Shown here: piece after piece, positions 1 through 9,650 of the stretch
Numbering within the stretch: the first letter of the stretch is position 1
Layout: each line of letters opens with the position of its first letter
Origin: Corynebacterium sp.
GTDB taxonomy: Bacteria; Actinomycetota; Actinomycetes; Mycobacteriales; Mycobacteriaceae
Length of the DNA stretch: 64,000 nucleotides
Assembly (NCBI RefSeq): GCF_030532195.1
Contig: NZ_JAUNLP010000003.1
Span: 137,866 to 201,865 of the forward strand
Direction of reading: 5' to 3'
The notes under the pieces: generated by a model
Databases searched by the model: none
What the model saw: the letters and a program-made list of their open reading frames with translations, nothing else
What the model was told of the DNA's origin: nothing
Made by a program: the position numbers and the translations under genes

Positions 1-1
1 C

Positions 2-388
2 AACCCCAAGGTGCTGGCGTATCTGGTGGTGCTTATCTACTCATCGCTGCGCGCGCTACCAGTAGTTTTTGTCCCCGGTTTCCACGGCAATGTCTGGGTG
101 CTCTGGACTATCGACATCATCACAGCAATCCCCTACACCTGGGGAATTGTAGAAATGCTCACCGGCAGCTCATTCTGGCGCCGCATGCTGGGACTTCTGG
201 TCACCCTGGTGACTTTTATCTCGCCGTATGTCTATTTCTGGTTCAATGGCCGCGACTACCCCGTGTGGGTCACGGCCTTCGTCATTGCCATGATCGTGGG
301 TGCCTTCGCTGTCGAATTCATCCGCTGGTTACGCGACCGCCTCATCCACGCAATCCTGCACCAGCTGCCCGCCGCTAGCGTCCAGTAA
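2..388 (+). CDS. Partial integral membrane protein, unknown function
   Basis: The reading frame is open from the left edge of the window, so the N-terminus is missing. The visible 128 residues are very hydrophobic, with about four predicted membrane segments, followed by a short basic tail near the stop (WLRDRLIHAIL). The GTG at 11 is probably internal, because the frame continues upstream of it. I recognise no family motif. The gene converges with the phospholipid synthase on the other strand, and the two overlap by 14 bp. Existence is fairly sure from length and composition; function is unknown. Confidence 0.6.
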   Translation, partial: NPKVLAYLVVLIYSSLRALPVVFVPGFHGNVWVLWTIDIITAIPYTWGIVEMLTGSSFWRRMLGLLVTLVTFISPYVYFWFNGRDYPVWVTAFVIAMIVGAFAVEFIRWLRDRLIHAILHQLPAASVQ

Positions 389-1142
389 ACGAGCGCCGCA
401 CGCCACCGACAATCAGCCACGCACCGGCGGCGACGTTGACGGCTACCATCGCATGGCTCGCCGTCATGCTTAACGACGCCGCTTTCGTCACAATTGCGAT
501 AAGCAGGCCTGTCGTGGCAATCCAAACAAACGTTGCAGCAATGTTGCCTGCCTTGCCGCGTTGCACGCGGAACGGGTGCGTGTAGTGCAGTGGCACCAGC
601 GTCATTGCGCTGAAGAGGACAATTGCGGAAATACACACCGCCATTGGCGCATTCCACACCCACAGCAGAACTGCCACAATATTCCACGCTGCTGGGAAAC
701 CAACGAAGTAGTAGTCACCGGACTTGGCGGCTTCGTTGGCATAACAGAACATCGAGGAGACCAACACCACGATGGCCAGGAAAATTGCCAGTGGACGTGG
801 CCCCAGCGGCAGGTACATGACCATGAACGCTGCAGGAATGGCCGTCCACGTGAGGTAGTCGACAATATTGTCCACCACCGCGCCGTTAAACCAGGGCACG
901 ACTTCCTTAATGTGATGCTTACGCGCCATGTTGCCGTCAACACCATCGACGACAAGTGCGATACCCAGCCAGAGCCACATCCATTCCGGTTTGTCGTCGA
1001 GAAGCGCCACTACCGCCAGGGTTGCCCACACTAAACCAGTCAGCGTGAACCCGTGAACCGCCCAGGCGATGGCATGCTGCCTCCGCGTGAAGGTCTTGGT
1101 GACGGATGAGCTGGCGTTATCGGGATTAGTAGTAGCGAGCAC
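375..1142 (-). CDS. pcs: CDP-alcohol phosphatidyltransferase, phosphatidylcholine-synthase-like
   Basis: A 255-residue membrane enzyme of the CDP-alcohol phosphatidyltransferase family. The signature DG-x2-AR-x(n)-G-x3-D-x3-D is seen around residues 65-95 (DGNMAR ... GAVVDNIVD), which binds the metal and the CDP-diacylglycerol. About eight hydrophobic segments follow. Length and overall pattern fit bacterial phosphatidylcholine synthase, which joins CDP-diacylglycerol to choline; a phosphatidylserine or related synthase is the alternative. A choline role would suit the neighbouring choline uptake and oxidation genes, but that is inference. The start is GTG at 1142, preceded by GAAGGA at a good distance. 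The terminator at 1169-1204 separates it from the upstream betB. Confidence 0.75.
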   Translation of the reverse strand: MLATTNPDNASSSVTKTFTRRQHAIAWAVHGFTLTGLVWATLAVVALLDDKPEWMWLWLGIALVVDGVDGNMARKHHIKEVVPWFNGAVVDNIVDYLTWTAIPAAFMVMYLPLGPRPLAIFLAIVVLVSSMFCYANEAAKSGDYYFVGFPAAWNIVAVLLWVWNAPMAVCISAIVLFSAMTLVPLHYTHPFRVQRGKAGNIAATFVWIATTGLLIAIVTKAASLSMTASHAMVAVNVAAGAWLIVGGVRRSFTGR

Positions 1143-1168
1143 GGCGATTGTCCTTCAAAGAGCAAAAA

Positions 1169-1204
1169 GCGTACAACTACGAAATCTCTATCGCAGTTGT
1201 ACGC
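1169..1204 (-). terminator. Rho-independent terminator after betT-betB
   Basis: A perfect 10-bp inverted repeat (GCGTACAACT at 1169-1178 and its complement at 1195-1204) is extended inward by a further 3 bp after one mismatch. On the minus strand the stem is followed directly by five T residues. It sits just past the betB stop and before pcs, so it should end the betTB transcript. The pcs promoter must lie between it and 1142 or overlap it. Confidence 0.75.
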
Positions 1205-1271
1205 CGACTCGATTTTTCAATCGGTGAGTATAACGGCTAAGCACCGGAATCCTGTATTTTTGACCGAATCC

Positions 1272-2840
1272 CTAGCGCCGGTCCTCAAACCAGCCGGTGA
1301 CAGCCGGTGCCGTGTTCTCGTACACTAACTTGGCCTCGGTGTACTCCTCCAGGCCGGTCGGACCCAGCTCGCGGCCAATACCGGACTGACCGAAGCCACC
1401 CCACTCGGCCTGTGGCAGGTACGGACCGAAGTCGTTAATCCACACAGTGCCGTGGCGCAGACCACGGGAAACCCGCTCGGAGACCTCTCGGTTAGAGGTC
1501 CAGACCGCACCGGCCAGACCATAGTTGGTGTCGTTGCCAATCTCGATAGCCTCATCAACCGTGGTGAAGGTCTCCACTGTCACGACCGGGCCAAAGGCTT
1601 CGTCGTGGACGCAGTCCATCTCGCGGGTGACCTGGTCAATCACGGTTGGGAGGTAGAAGTAGCCGTCGTCAAGCGAACCGGAACCATCAGCGGTAGCGCC
1701 GGTGGCGACCTCGCCGCCCACACGCACGCGCGCACCCTGCTCACGAGCGCGGTCGACATATGCGGCGATCTTGTCCAGGTGCTGCTTGGAAATTAGCGCG
1801 CCGGTCTCAGCCTTCTGATCCAGCGGACCACCGAGCTTGATGTGCCCGGCGCGCTCGACCAGATCATCAACGAACTTCTCCGCGATGGACTCTTCGACCA
1901 CCAAGCGAGCACCCGCCGAGCACACCTGACCAGAGTGCAGGAATGCGGCGTTCAGAGCATTGTCGAGCGCAGCCTCGTAGTCGGCATCGGCGAAGATAAT
2001 GTTCGGGTTCTTGCCGCCGAGCTCGAGCGCGACCTTCTTGACAGACTTCGCCGCCTCACCAGCGATGATCTTGCCCGTGACCAGACCACCGGTGAAGGAG
2101 ACCATGTCCACACGCGGATCCGACGACAGCGGTGCGCCGGCCTCAGCACCAGCACCGGTGATGAGGTTGGCGACACCCGCCGGAACGCCCAGGTCATCGA
2201 TGACATGCATCAGCAGAATTGCCGTGTGCGGAGTCAGCTCCGCAGGCTTGAGCACAAACGTATTGCCCGTGGCCAGCGCCGGTGCGACCTTCCAGGCAGT
2301 CTGCAGCAGTGGGTAGTTCCACGGCGTGATCAAACCACAGACACCGACCGGTTCACGCACGATGCGCGCGACGACGGTCGGGTCATCAGCATCAACGAGA
2401 CGACCAGCATCATTGCCGGCCAGCTTTCCGAAGTATTCAAAGCAGGCGATGATGTCATCCATATCAGCTGCTGCCTCCGGCAGCCGCTTGCCGGTATCCA
2501 TTGCCTCTGCCCAGGCAAATTCATCCTTGCGCTCCCTAATGGCAGCACCGATGTCGAGCACCAGCTTGCTGCGCTCGGACGTGCTCCATGAGGCCCAGGA
2601 GCCTTCCCCGGTACGTCGGAAAGCGGCGTCCGCGGCGGCGATGGCGCGATCGGTGTCGGTGGCGTCGGCTTCGGCGACCTCAGCGATAAAGGAGCCGTCG
2701 GCAGGGCACTCGATGGTGCGAGTCTTGCCAGCAGCTGCGGCGGACCAACTGCCGTTGATAAACAGCGTGGCCGCGCCTTCGTGGGATGCGGCGGTCTCGG
2801 GTGCGAGCGCCTTGTCAGTAGTTGAAGGCTTAAAGGTCAT
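1272..2840 (-). CDS. betB: Betaine-aldehyde dehydrogenase
   Basis: A 522-residue NAD(P)-dependent aldehyde dehydrogenase, the second step of glycine betaine synthesis (betaine aldehyde to betaine). Visible family motifs are the cofactor-binding TPWNYPLLQ near residue 180, the SFTGG motif, the general-base glutamate in LELGGKNPN, and the catalytic cysteine in SGQVCSAGARL. Length is slightly above the usual 490-500 because of an alanine-rich N-terminal extension. The start ATG abuts the betT stop (TAA then ATG, no gap), with AAGGAGG inside the end of betT, which indicates translational coupling. The family alone leaves other aldehydes possible; the context with betT and betA makes betaine aldehyde the best call. 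Confidence 0.88.
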   Translation of the reverse strand: MTFKPSTTDKALAPETAASHEGAATLFINGSWSAAAAGKTRTIECPADGSFIAEVAEADATDTDRAIAAADAAFRRTGEGSWASWSTSERSKLVLDIGAAIRERKDEFAWAEAMDTGKRLPEAAADMDDIIACFEYFGKLAGNDAGRLVDADDPTVVARIVREPVGVCGLITPWNYPLLQTAWKVAPALATGNTFVLKPAELTPHTAILLMHVIDDLGVPAGVANLITGAGAEAGAPLSSDPRVDMVSFTGGLVTGKIIAGEAAKSVKKVALELGGKNPNIIFADADYEAALDNALNAAFLHSGQVCSAGARLVVEESIAEKFVDDLVERAGHIKLGGPLDQKAETGALISKQHLDKIAAYVDRAREQGARVRVGGEVATGATADGSGSLDDGYFYLPTVIDQVTREMDCVHDEAFGPVVTVETFTTVDEAIEIGNDTNYGLAGAVWTSNREVSERVSRGLRHGTVWINDFGPYLPQAEWGGFGQSGIGRELGPTGLEEYTEAKLVYENTAPAVTGWFEDRR

Positions 2841-5021
2841 TTAAGAATCCTCCTTGGTGTAGTCATCAGACCATTCTCGAACAGGATCGGCATTGTCGGA
2901 CAAGTCTGACGTGCCCGGCAGATCCGCCTGCATGTGTAGGAATTCCATATGTCGTTCGTAGAGATCAAGCACGTCGGAGATGAGCTGTTCCTGGGTGTAG
3001 CCGTAGATGTCGTACCCCAGCGAACCGGTCAGCGTGAAGACCTCGAGGCGGTAGTAATAGCGGTCGGCATCACTGTCCAGGTGTATCACGCCGGCGAAAG
3101 ACGGTGTCGGGTACTGAACTGGATAAATCTGGTAGCGGAAGTCCTTCTCATCACCAAACCCGATATGCAGATCGATCTGATCGATGTCCAGATCCTCCAC
3201 TGGTTCACGATGCAGCTGGACTTCTGCGCCACGGTCGCGAATAGCCTCTGCAACCTGCTCAAGTGCGGGTTGAGCGACTCTGTCGAGGTAGCGCATGACC
3301 GGTTTCTTATCCGGGAAAGTCATCGAACGAGCAAGTCGCTTGCGCCAATCGCCCTGTTCCCCATCGACGGCGCGTCCCGACATTGCACCGTGGAGCGCTC
3401 GGCGCGTGGAATCCTGCTGTAACAGCTCCAAGCGGAGAGATTTAAACAGGCCGTACATCACCAAATAAATGACAAATGCAAACGGCAGACCCATAACAAT
3501 CGTTGCCGACTGCAGCGTTGGAATACCACCGACATACAGCATGGCGATGGTCAGAACACCGACCACAACGGCCCAGAAAATTCGAGTCCACTTCTTACCA
3601 TCCTGCTGCGTATCGGTGATCTTCGAGGTGAAGTTACTCATCACCAATGCAGCGGAGTCCGCCGACGTGATGTAGAGCAGCAGACCAATCAGCGATGCCA
3701 CAGCGGCGACCATAGTTGGGGCTGGGTACTGCTCAAGCAGCAGATAGAAGGCACGCTCTGGGTGCTCCAGGGCAGTCTGACCGAACTCAGAGTCACCACC
3801 GATAACCAGATCCAGTGCGGAGTTACCGAACACCGAGACCCACATCAGCACGAAGATAAAAGGAATAGTCAACGTACCGGCGACGAATTGACGCAGGCTG
3901 CGGCCACGGGAAATGCGGGCCAGGAAGAGACCGACAAACGGCGCCCAGGCCACCCACCAGGCCCAGAAGAATAGGGTCCAGGAGTTCAGCCATTCCTGTG
4001 CATCCGAGAATGCATAGGTGTCCATAGTCATCGACGGGAACTTAGAGACGTACTCGCCGACATTCATCACCAGTGCATCAAACAGGAATGCCGTGCGACC
4101 CGTGACCAAGATGTAGAGCATCAGACCGATGGCCAGACCAACATTGAGCTCAGACAGACGGCGAATGCCCTTGTCCACGCCCGAGACCGCCGAGGCAATG
4201 GCCACCGAAACAGCCACCACAATCAGAGCAATCTGCCAGGACGTGCTTTCCGAAACACCGAATAGCACGCGCAGACCGTAGTTCAGCTGGACGACGCCGA
4301 TACCCAGCGAGGTCGCAACACCGAAAACGGTACCCAGCATGGCCGAGATTTCGACCGCTTCACCAGCTGGACCATGGATGCGCTTGCCGATGATTGGGTA
4401 GAGCGCCGAACGGATGGTCAGCGGCATGTTCAAACGGTAGGCAAAGTAACCAAACGCCATACCCATCAAGGCGTAGAGCGCCCAACCGGTCACACCGTAG
4501 TGAAACAGTGTGAAGACCACGGCTTGGCGTGCGGCCTCGATAGTTTCAGCATCGCCGGTTGGCGGTCCGTAATACTGCGCCACCGGCTCCGCCACCGAGA
4601 AAAACAGCAGGTCGATGCCGATACCCGCAGCAAAGAGCATGGACGCCCAGGAAAAGAGACCAAACTGTGGCTTCGCGTGATCAGGACCCAGCTTGATGTG
4701 GCCGGTTCGCGAGATGGCGATGTAGAGCATGAACAGCACAGCCACTGTTGCCGTCACGATATAGAACCAGCCAAAGTTCTTAGACACCCAGGCGACAATG
4801 CCGGCTAGCGTGTCTGCCGCGTTGTCCGGAGCAAAAATCGCCCACAGAGCAATGGCGAGGATGCCGACGCCCGAAATAATAAATACTGGCCAGTTGACCT
4901 CGGGCTCAGGAGTCGCGCCAACACTCGCAGGTTGCGACTGCTTGTGCAGCAATCGTTGTAATTGATGTGGCGATGATGATTTCTCCTCCGTCGCCTTTTC
5001 AGTTGGCGGAGTATCAGACAT
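2841..5021 (-). CDS. betT: BCCT-family choline transporter BetT
   Basis: A 726-residue betaine/choline/carnitine transporter. It has the family's core of about twelve membrane helices, beginning VNWPVFIISGVGILAIALWAI, and a long hydrophilic C-terminal domain of roughly 190 residues typical of BetT rather than the shorter BetP/OpuD proteins. The tryptophan-rich substrate segment (FFWAWWVAWAPFVGLF) is present. A charged N-terminal tail of about 50 residues may be regulatory. An ATG at 5036 in the same frame is possible, but the ATG at 5021 has GAAGGA at the right distance and is preferred. It is first in an operon with betB and divergent from betA, so it most likely imports choline for oxidation. 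Confidence 0.88.
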   Translation of the reverse strand: MSDTPPTEKATEEKSSSPHQLQRLLHKQSQPASVGATPEPEVNWPVFIISGVGILAIALWAIFAPDNAADTLAGIVAWVSKNFGWFYIVTATVAVLFMLYIAISRTGHIKLGPDHAKPQFGLFSWASMLFAAGIGIDLLFFSVAEPVAQYYGPPTGDAETIEAARQAVVFTLFHYGVTGWALYALMGMAFGYFAYRLNMPLTIRSALYPIIGKRIHGPAGEAVEISAMLGTVFGVATSLGIGVVQLNYGLRVLFGVSESTSWQIALIVVAVSVAIASAVSGVDKGIRRLSELNVGLAIGLMLYILVTGRTAFLFDALVMNVGEYVSKFPSMTMDTYAFSDAQEWLNSWTLFFWAWWVAWAPFVGLFLARISRGRSLRQFVAGTLTIPFIFVLMWVSVFGNSALDLVIGGDSEFGQTALEHPERAFYLLLEQYPAPTMVAAVASLIGLLLYITSADSAALVMSNFTSKITDTQQDGKKWTRIFWAVVVGVLTIAMLYVGGIPTLQSATIVMGLPFAFVIYLVMYGLFKSLRLELLQQDSTRRALHGAMSGRAVDGEQGDWRKRLARSMTFPDKKPVMRYLDRVAQPALEQVAEAIRDRGAEVQLHREPVEDLDIDQIDLHIGFGDEKDFRYQIYPVQYPTPSFAGVIHLDSDADRYYYRLEVFTLTGSLGYDIYGYTQEQLISDVLDLYERHMEFLHMQADLPGTSDLSDNADPVREWSDDYTKEDS

Positions 5022-5390
5022 AGGAAAATCCTTCATATTTGGGGACTAATCCAGGATACCTAGACTGAAAAATCACTCAAATCGCAAAACCGATTCAGAG
5101 AATTTTTTCCACCGAGGATGATGTCAACTACCTGCATATTTGCGCACTTTTCAATGCTTTAAAACTCTTTCTAACTGGAATTGAATACCAGTTATATGCC
5201 ATCCTGGATAGGTCAAGGGTATCTGAGTTAGAGTTCGCGACTGCTGTTTTTAACACCAACATATAGGGGTTGGTTTTAAATAGACATTTCAACGGACTCG
5301 TATTTGACTCGTTTTGGTTCAAATTTTCCGAATTGCCCTTTAGCCCATCCGCTACAGATTGGTCAACAACCTACGGAGGTACACCAGAAC
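5022..5390. promoter_or_regulatory. Divergent betT / betA control region
   Basis: This 369-bp AT-rich gap must hold both divergent promoters. Two inverted repeats stand out. One is TAACTGG at 5172-5178 with its complement at 5188-5194 (7 bp, 9-bp spacer). The other is ACCAAC at 5255-5260 with GTTGGT at 5269-5274. Either could bind a regulator of the choline locus. No BetI-type repressor gene is in the window. A 64-codon frame here (5128-5322, minus) has no family resemblance and no good ribosome binding site, so I leave it out. The betA ribosome binding site (ACGGAGGT) lies at 5373-5380. Confidence 0.55.
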
Positions 5391-7130
5391 ATGGGAACTT
5401 TCCCGGCAGTTTTCAACTTCGGTAAGAAGCGCAGCACAAATGCAGTTGAGCACCGCGATGTCGTCATCGTAGGCGCAGGTTCAGCTGGCTCCGTGCTTGC
5501 CAATCGTCTCTCCGCTGACCAGACTCAGCAAGTCCTGGTACTCGAAGCTGGCCGTATGGACTCCCTCTGGGATCTCTACATTCACATGCCATCGGCATTT
5601 TCCTTCCCAATCGGTAACAAGTACTACGACTGGCAGTACGAATCCGAACCGGAACCGGAGATGAACGGCCGCCGCATCTACCACGCTCGCGGTAAAGTCG
5701 TCGGCGGCTCTTCCTCTATTAACGGCCAGATTTACCAGCGCGGTAACCCCATGGACTACGACAAGTGGGGCGACACCAAGGGCCTGGAGAACTGGGGCTG
5801 GAACCATGTGCTGCCGTACTTCAAGCGCATGGAAAATGCACTCGGCTCCGATAAGGACGATCCACGCCGTGGCCACGACGGTCCGCTGCGCATGAAGCGC
5901 GGCCCGGCCGATTCCCCGCTGTTCAAGGCTTTCTTCAAGTCCGTGCAGCAGGCTGGCTACAACTACACCCCGGATGTCAACGGCTACCGCCAGGAGGGCT
6001 TCGGCCCGTTCGATGCCAACATCGATAAGGGCCGCCGCCTCTCTGCCGCCCGTGCCTACCTGCACCCGGCACTGGAGCGCCCGAACCTGGAGCTGCGCAC
6101 TCGCGCCCAGGTCAGCCGCATCCTGTTCGAAGGCACCAAGGCTGTCGGCGTTGAGTACACCTGGAAGGGTCGCACCCGCCAGGTCCGTGCGGATAAGGTC
6201 ATTCTCTGTGGTGGCGCTTTCAACTCTCCGCAGCTGCTCGAGGTCTCGGGCGTCGGCGATGAAAAGATTCTAAATGCCGCCGGTGTGAACGTCGTCAAGC
6301 ACCTGCCTGGCGTCGGCGAGAATCTGCAGGACCACCTGGAGGTTTACATTCAGTACAACGCCACCAAGCCGGTGTCCTCGCAGCCGTACCTGGACAAGTG
6401 GCGCTGGCCATTCATCGGTCTGTGGTGGCTGCTGACTCACAAGGGGCCGGTAGCGACCTCGCACTTCGAGGGCGGCGGCTTCGCACGCTCCAACGACAAG
6501 GAGCCCTACCCGAACCTGATGTTCCACTTCCTGCCGCTGGCTATGCGTTACGACGGCACGAAGATCGACAGCCCCCACGGTTTCCAGTTCCACGTTGGCC
6601 CGATGTACTCGGACGCCCGTGGCCATGTCCACATCAAGTCCTCGGACATCAACGTCAAGCCGTCCATTCTGTTTAACTACCTGTCCACTGAGCAGGATCG
6701 TCGTGAGTGGGTCGAGGCAGTCCGTGTTTCCCGCAAGCTACTGGATACCCCGGCAATGAAGGAATACACCGACGGTGAGATTTCCCCGGGCGCGGATGTC
6801 CAGACCGATGAGGAAATCCTCGAGTGGGTCCGCCGCGACGCTGAGACCGCACTGCACCCGTCGTGCACTTGCAAGATGGGCCCGGTCTCCGATGAGATGG
6901 CCGTGGTCGATCCGGAGACCATGCAGGTGCATGGTACCGAGGGCCTCTACGTCGTCGACGCATCGGTCATGCCGGGCATTACCAACGGCAATATCTACGC
7001 TCCGACCATGATGATTGCGGAAAAGGCCGCCGACCTCATCGCTGGCAAGAATCCGCTGGCACCGCAGGACATTCCGTTCTACCGGGCTGGCCAGGGCATG
7101 CCGCTGGATCCGCCGGAGGATACCAAGTAG
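5391..7130 (+). CDS. betA: Choline dehydrogenase (GMC oxidoreductase)
   Basis: A 579-residue FAD enzyme of the glucose-methanol-choline family that oxidises choline to betaine aldehyde. The FAD-binding [17 protein letters not shown] is near residue 23. The first GMC signature ([18 protein letters not shown]) follows. The second ([13 protein letters not shown]) is near residue 285, and the catalytic histidine lies in the segment [12 protein letters not shown]. The C-terminal [17 protein letters not shown] closes the FAD site. An in-frame upstream ATG at 5304 would add 29 residues unlike the family; the ATG at 5391 has a clear Shine-Dalgarno (ACGGAGGT) and is preferred. It is transcribed away from betT-betB, which complete the pathway. 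Confidence 0.88.
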   Translation: MGTFPAVFNFGKKRSTNAVEHRDVVIVGAGSAGSVLANRLSADQTQQVLVLEAGRMDSLWDLYIHMPSAFSFPIGNKYYDWQYESEPEPEMNGRRIYHARGKVVGGSSSINGQIYQRGNPMDYDKWGDTKGLENWGWNHVLPYFKRMENALGSDKDDPRRGHDGPLRMKRGPADSPLFKAFFKSVQQAGYNYTPDVNGYRQEGFGPFDANIDKGRRLSAARAYLHPALERPNLELRTRAQVSRILFEGTKAVGVEYTWKGRTRQVRADKVILCGGAFNSPQLLEVSGVGDEKILNAAGVNVVKHLPGVGENLQDHLEVYIQYNATKPVSSQPYLDKWRWPFIGLWWLLTHKGPVATSHFEGGGFARSNDKEPYPNLMFHFLPLAMRYDGTKIDSPHGFQFHVGPMYSDARGHVHIKSSDINVKPSILFNYLSTEQDRREWVEAVRVSRKLLDTPAMKEYTDGEISPGADVQTDEEILEWVRRDAETALHPSCTCKMGPVSDEMAVVDPETMQVHGTEGLYVVDASVMPGITNGNIYAPTMMIAEKAADLIAGKNPLAPQDIPFYRAGQGMPLDPPEDTK

Positions 7131-7165
7131 TCCTGAGTGTTTTCCCTGCACATGCGGGGTTAATT

Positions 7166-7197
7166 GTGGGCGGATTGTAAGGCGGCAATCCGCCCAC
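7166..7197. promoter_or_regulatory. Perfect 12-bp inverted repeat between betA and the flavin oxidoreductase gene
   Basis: GTGGGCGGATTG at 7166-7177 is matched exactly by its complement at 7186-7197, with an 8-nt loop. No T run follows on either strand, so it is a poor intrinsic terminator. It ends 17 bp before the ATG of the next gene, so as RNA it would lie in that gene's leader, and as DNA it could be an operator. Confidence 0.5.
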
Positions 7198-7214
7198 GGT
7201 GCTACTGTCACCCC

Positions 7215-8324
7215 ATGAGCAGTACAGTCACCTCATCCCTGGAAAAACTACGACGCTCATCAATCATCCTGGCACCGATGGCTGGTGGCCCGTCCACACC
7301 AGAGCTCGTCGCTGCCGTCTCTAACGCCGGCGGGATTGGTACGCTCGCCGCCGGATATCTCACTGCCGAGAAGCTCGCTGAACAGGCACGTCGGACGCAC
7401 GCGCTGCTTGACGACGGCAAAGGTTTCGGCATCAACCTCTTCTGCCCGAATACCACTGATATCGCCCCTGGTGGGACCTCCGAGGGGGAACGTGCTCAGT
7501 GGACGGTTTTCCGCAATCAGCTACAGCCTGTTGCGGAGCGCTTTGATGTCGAGTTGCCTGATACTCCGACCTGGTCGGATGACTATTTCACTGAAAAAAT
7601 CGAGGCCATTTTGGCCGATGATCTCCTGTCCGACCCGAGTGCGCTGGAGTTTGTCTCCTTCACCTTTGGTTACCCGGATGAAGAGGTCATCGCTCGAGTA
7701 AAAGACTCTGGCCGCAAGGTCGTGTTGAATGCGACCTCGATTGAGGGCGTGCAGGCGGCCGCGGCAGCCGGTGCAGATCGCATCGTCTTGCAGGGCCTAG
7801 CTGCTGGAGGTCACCGCGCATTCGTTGCCGGTAAGGATTCATCTGACAACATTGGCGCTTCGGTAGTAGAGCTTGCTCAGGCCGTGTCCGAGGCGTGCAA
7901 GGTCACTGATGTGCCCATCATCGCCGCAGGTGGGGTTGGTAACCGAGATGACGTCGTCACGCTTTTGGAAGCCGGCGCGGCGGCCGTACAAGTAGGCACG
8001 CGGTTCCTCACTACGGCGGAGGCGGGTACGAAGGAAACGCACTGGCGCGCGCTGTTTGAACTCGCAGAGCGCAATACAGTTTTAACGCATGCGTTTTCCG
8101 GCAAGCCTGCGCGCGCCATTGAGAACACTTTCACACGGGATTTTTCCGCGGCGGCCCCAGAGCTGTATCCGCAGTTGCACTACCTGACCACGCCGATTCG
8201 CGGTGCTGCGAATAAGGCGGGCGACCCTGAGTATCTCAATCTGTGGGCGGGTATCGCGTTTGCGCAGTGCGAGGATCAATATGCGGCGGATGTCGTTGCG
8301 GAGTTGTCCAGCTCGGCTGAGTAA
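7215..8324 (+). CDS. FMN-dependent nitronate monooxygenase / 2-nitropropane dioxygenase-like protein
   Basis: A 369-residue TIM-barrel flavoprotein. The N-terminal IILAPMAGGPSTPELVAAVSNAGG, the central GADRIVLQGLAAGGHR and the C-terminal AAGGVGNRDDVVTLLEAGAAAVQVGTRFL patterns are those of the nitronate monooxygenase family, which uses FMN and O2 to oxidise alkyl nitronates. The GGHR segment carries the usual active-site histidine. I take the ATG at 7215; the longer frame from 7164 would read through the inverted repeat and adds non-family sequence. There is no strong Shine-Dalgarno, so a leaderless or weakly translated message is possible. The physiological substrate is not known from sequence. 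It ends at a strong shared terminator facing hmp. Confidence 0.78.
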   Translation: MSSTVTSSLEKLRRSSIILAPMAGGPSTPELVAAVSNAGGIGTLAAGYLTAEKLAEQARRTHALLDDGKGFGINLFCPNTTDIAPGGTSEGERAQWTVFRNQLQPVAERFDVELPDTPTWSDDYFTEKIEAILADDLLSDPSALEFVSFTFGYPDEEVIARVKDSGRKVVLNATSIEGVQAAAAAGADRIVLQGLAAGGHRAFVAGKDSSDNIGASVVELAQAVSEACKVTDVPIIAAGGVGNRDDVVTLLEAGAAAVQVGTRFLTTAEAGTKETHWRALFELAERNTVLTHAFSGKPARAIENTFTRDFSAAAPELYPQLHYLTTPIRGAANKAGDPEYLNLWAGIAFAQCEDQYAADVVAELSSSAE

Positions 8325-8349
8325 AGCCGACTAGCTCTGTACATACGAA

Positions 8350-8388
8350 AAATGACCAGCCACGGGCATACATCGTGGCTGGTCATTT
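8350..8388. terminator. Bidirectional terminator between the flavin oxidoreductase gene and hmp
   Basis: A perfect 15-bp stem (AAATGACCAGCCACG at 8350-8364, complement at 8374-8388) has a 9-nt loop. The arms carry A and T runs at their ends, so either strand gives a stem followed by U-rich sequence. It lies between two convergent genes, as expected for a shared terminator. Confidence 0.88.
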
Positions 8389-8435
8389 GCCTTTATTTAT
8401 GACGACTGCATTTATGACGACAACGCAGTTTCGGC

Positions 8436-9632
8436 TTAGGCGTCCAGCAGCCAGTCATTCGGGCTGAACAGCTCGAAGTGGACGTTGCTGCGGTCAATAC
8501 CGCGATCCGCAAGCTGCTGGCGGATGGCCTGCAGGAAGCCGTTACCACCACAGAGGTAGAACTGAGCGCCCTCCGGCAGCTCAACCTTGCTCAGATCCAT
8601 GAGATCCGGCTCGTACCAGACCTGCTGGCGAGCATTGGCCAGAGCAGAGACGGCATTGTCACGCTCTGCACGCAGGGCATCGGCATTCTCAGCGCGGTCA
8701 GCATGCAGGACGACGACATCACGCTTGGAGTCGGCGGCCACCAGGGCATCCAGCATGCCAATCATCGGGGTGGCACCGATACCTGCGGAAATAAGCACCA
8801 CCGGATCGTCGGACTTAGTATCCAGAACCAGGTCACCTGCTGGCAGGGAGATCTCGATGGCATCGCCTGGCTGCACCTTTTCCCACAGCTGAGTGGAAAC
8901 CTCGCCGGCCGGCAGGTCCTCGGAAGCGTCGACACGACGAACTGCGAAGGTCAGCTCGCCTTCCTTGCCGCCGACTAGGGAGTACTGACGCAGCTGGCGG
9001 GCGCCGTCCGGCATGGTCTGACGCACGGAGATGTACTGTCCCGGAAGGTAGGAAACCGGGGTGTCGTCGTCAAGCTTGACGGAGAAGACTGCGACATCGT
9101 CGCCACGCTCTTCACGGGAGACGACATGAGCGGCGCGGAAGACATCGCCGGCTTCGACGCCGAGGTCATCGTAGAGGCCCTTTTCGAAGTCAATGAGAAC
9201 GCGCTGCATCTCCAAGTAGACGGCATCCCATGCGTCGCGGACGGCGCCCTGGAAGACCTCCGGAGTCAGAACTTCTTCAATGGCGTCGAAGAGGTGCTTG
9301 TGAACAATTGCGTACTGCTCCGGCTTGATGCCGACCGAGATGTGCTTGTGGCCAATGCGGGAAAGCAGCTCCTCCGGTGCCGGGGCATCCGGGTTGACCA
9401 GGGTTGCGGCGAAGGTAGCGACCGATGCGGCCAGGGCTTTCTGCTGTGCACCCTGCTTCTGGTTGCCGCGGTTGAAGGTATCGGCAATGAGCTCCGGGTG
9501 AGCGGTGAACATGCGGTTGTAGAAGATCGGAGTGATCTTCTCAATGTTGGCACCGACGATTGGGAGCGTCTGGGTGATAACTTCGTTCTGTTCAGGGGTT
9601 AGAGCGGACTTGGATACGTTGAGGTTTGGCAT
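8436..9632 (-). CDS. hmp: Flavohaemoglobin, nitric oxide dioxygenase
   Basis: A 398-residue cytoplasmic protein with the full flavohaemoglobin layout. The globin domain (about 1-140) includes IGHKHISVGIKPEQYAIVHKHL, which carries the proximal haem histidine. The ferredoxin-reductase FAD domain has RQYSLVGG, and the NAD domain has VLISAGIGATPMIGML and YLCGGNGFL. It converts nitric oxide to nitrate using O2 and NADH. The next gene on the same strand upstream is an NsrR-type nitric-oxide sensor, the classic partner. The start ATG at 9632 lacks an obvious Shine-Dalgarno. Confidence 0.93.
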   Translation of the reverse strand: MPNLNVSKSALTPEQNEVITQTLPIVGANIEKITPIFYNRMFTAHPELIADTFNRGNQKQGAQQKALAASVATFAATLVNPDAPAPEELLSRIGHKHISVGIKPEQYAIVHKHLFDAIEEVLTPEVFQGAVRDAWDAVYLEMQRVLIDFEKGLYDDLGVEAGDVFRAAHVVSREERGDDVAVFSVKLDDDTPVSYLPGQYISVRQTMPDGARQLRQYSLVGGKEGELTFAVRRVDASEDLPAGEVSTQLWEKVQPGDAIEISLPAGDLVLDTKSDDPVVLISAGIGATPMIGMLDALVAADSKRDVVVLHADRAENADALRAERDNAVSALANARQQVWYEPDLMDLSKVELPEGAQFYLCGGNGFLQAIRQQLADRGIDRSNVHFELFSPNDWLLDA

Positions 9633-9650
9633 GCGTTCAACGTAACACTT

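Noticed and set aside
5128..5322. 64-codon frame in the betT-betA gap
   Set aside because: No ribosome binding site and no homology by eye. It overlaps the control region and the inverted repeats.
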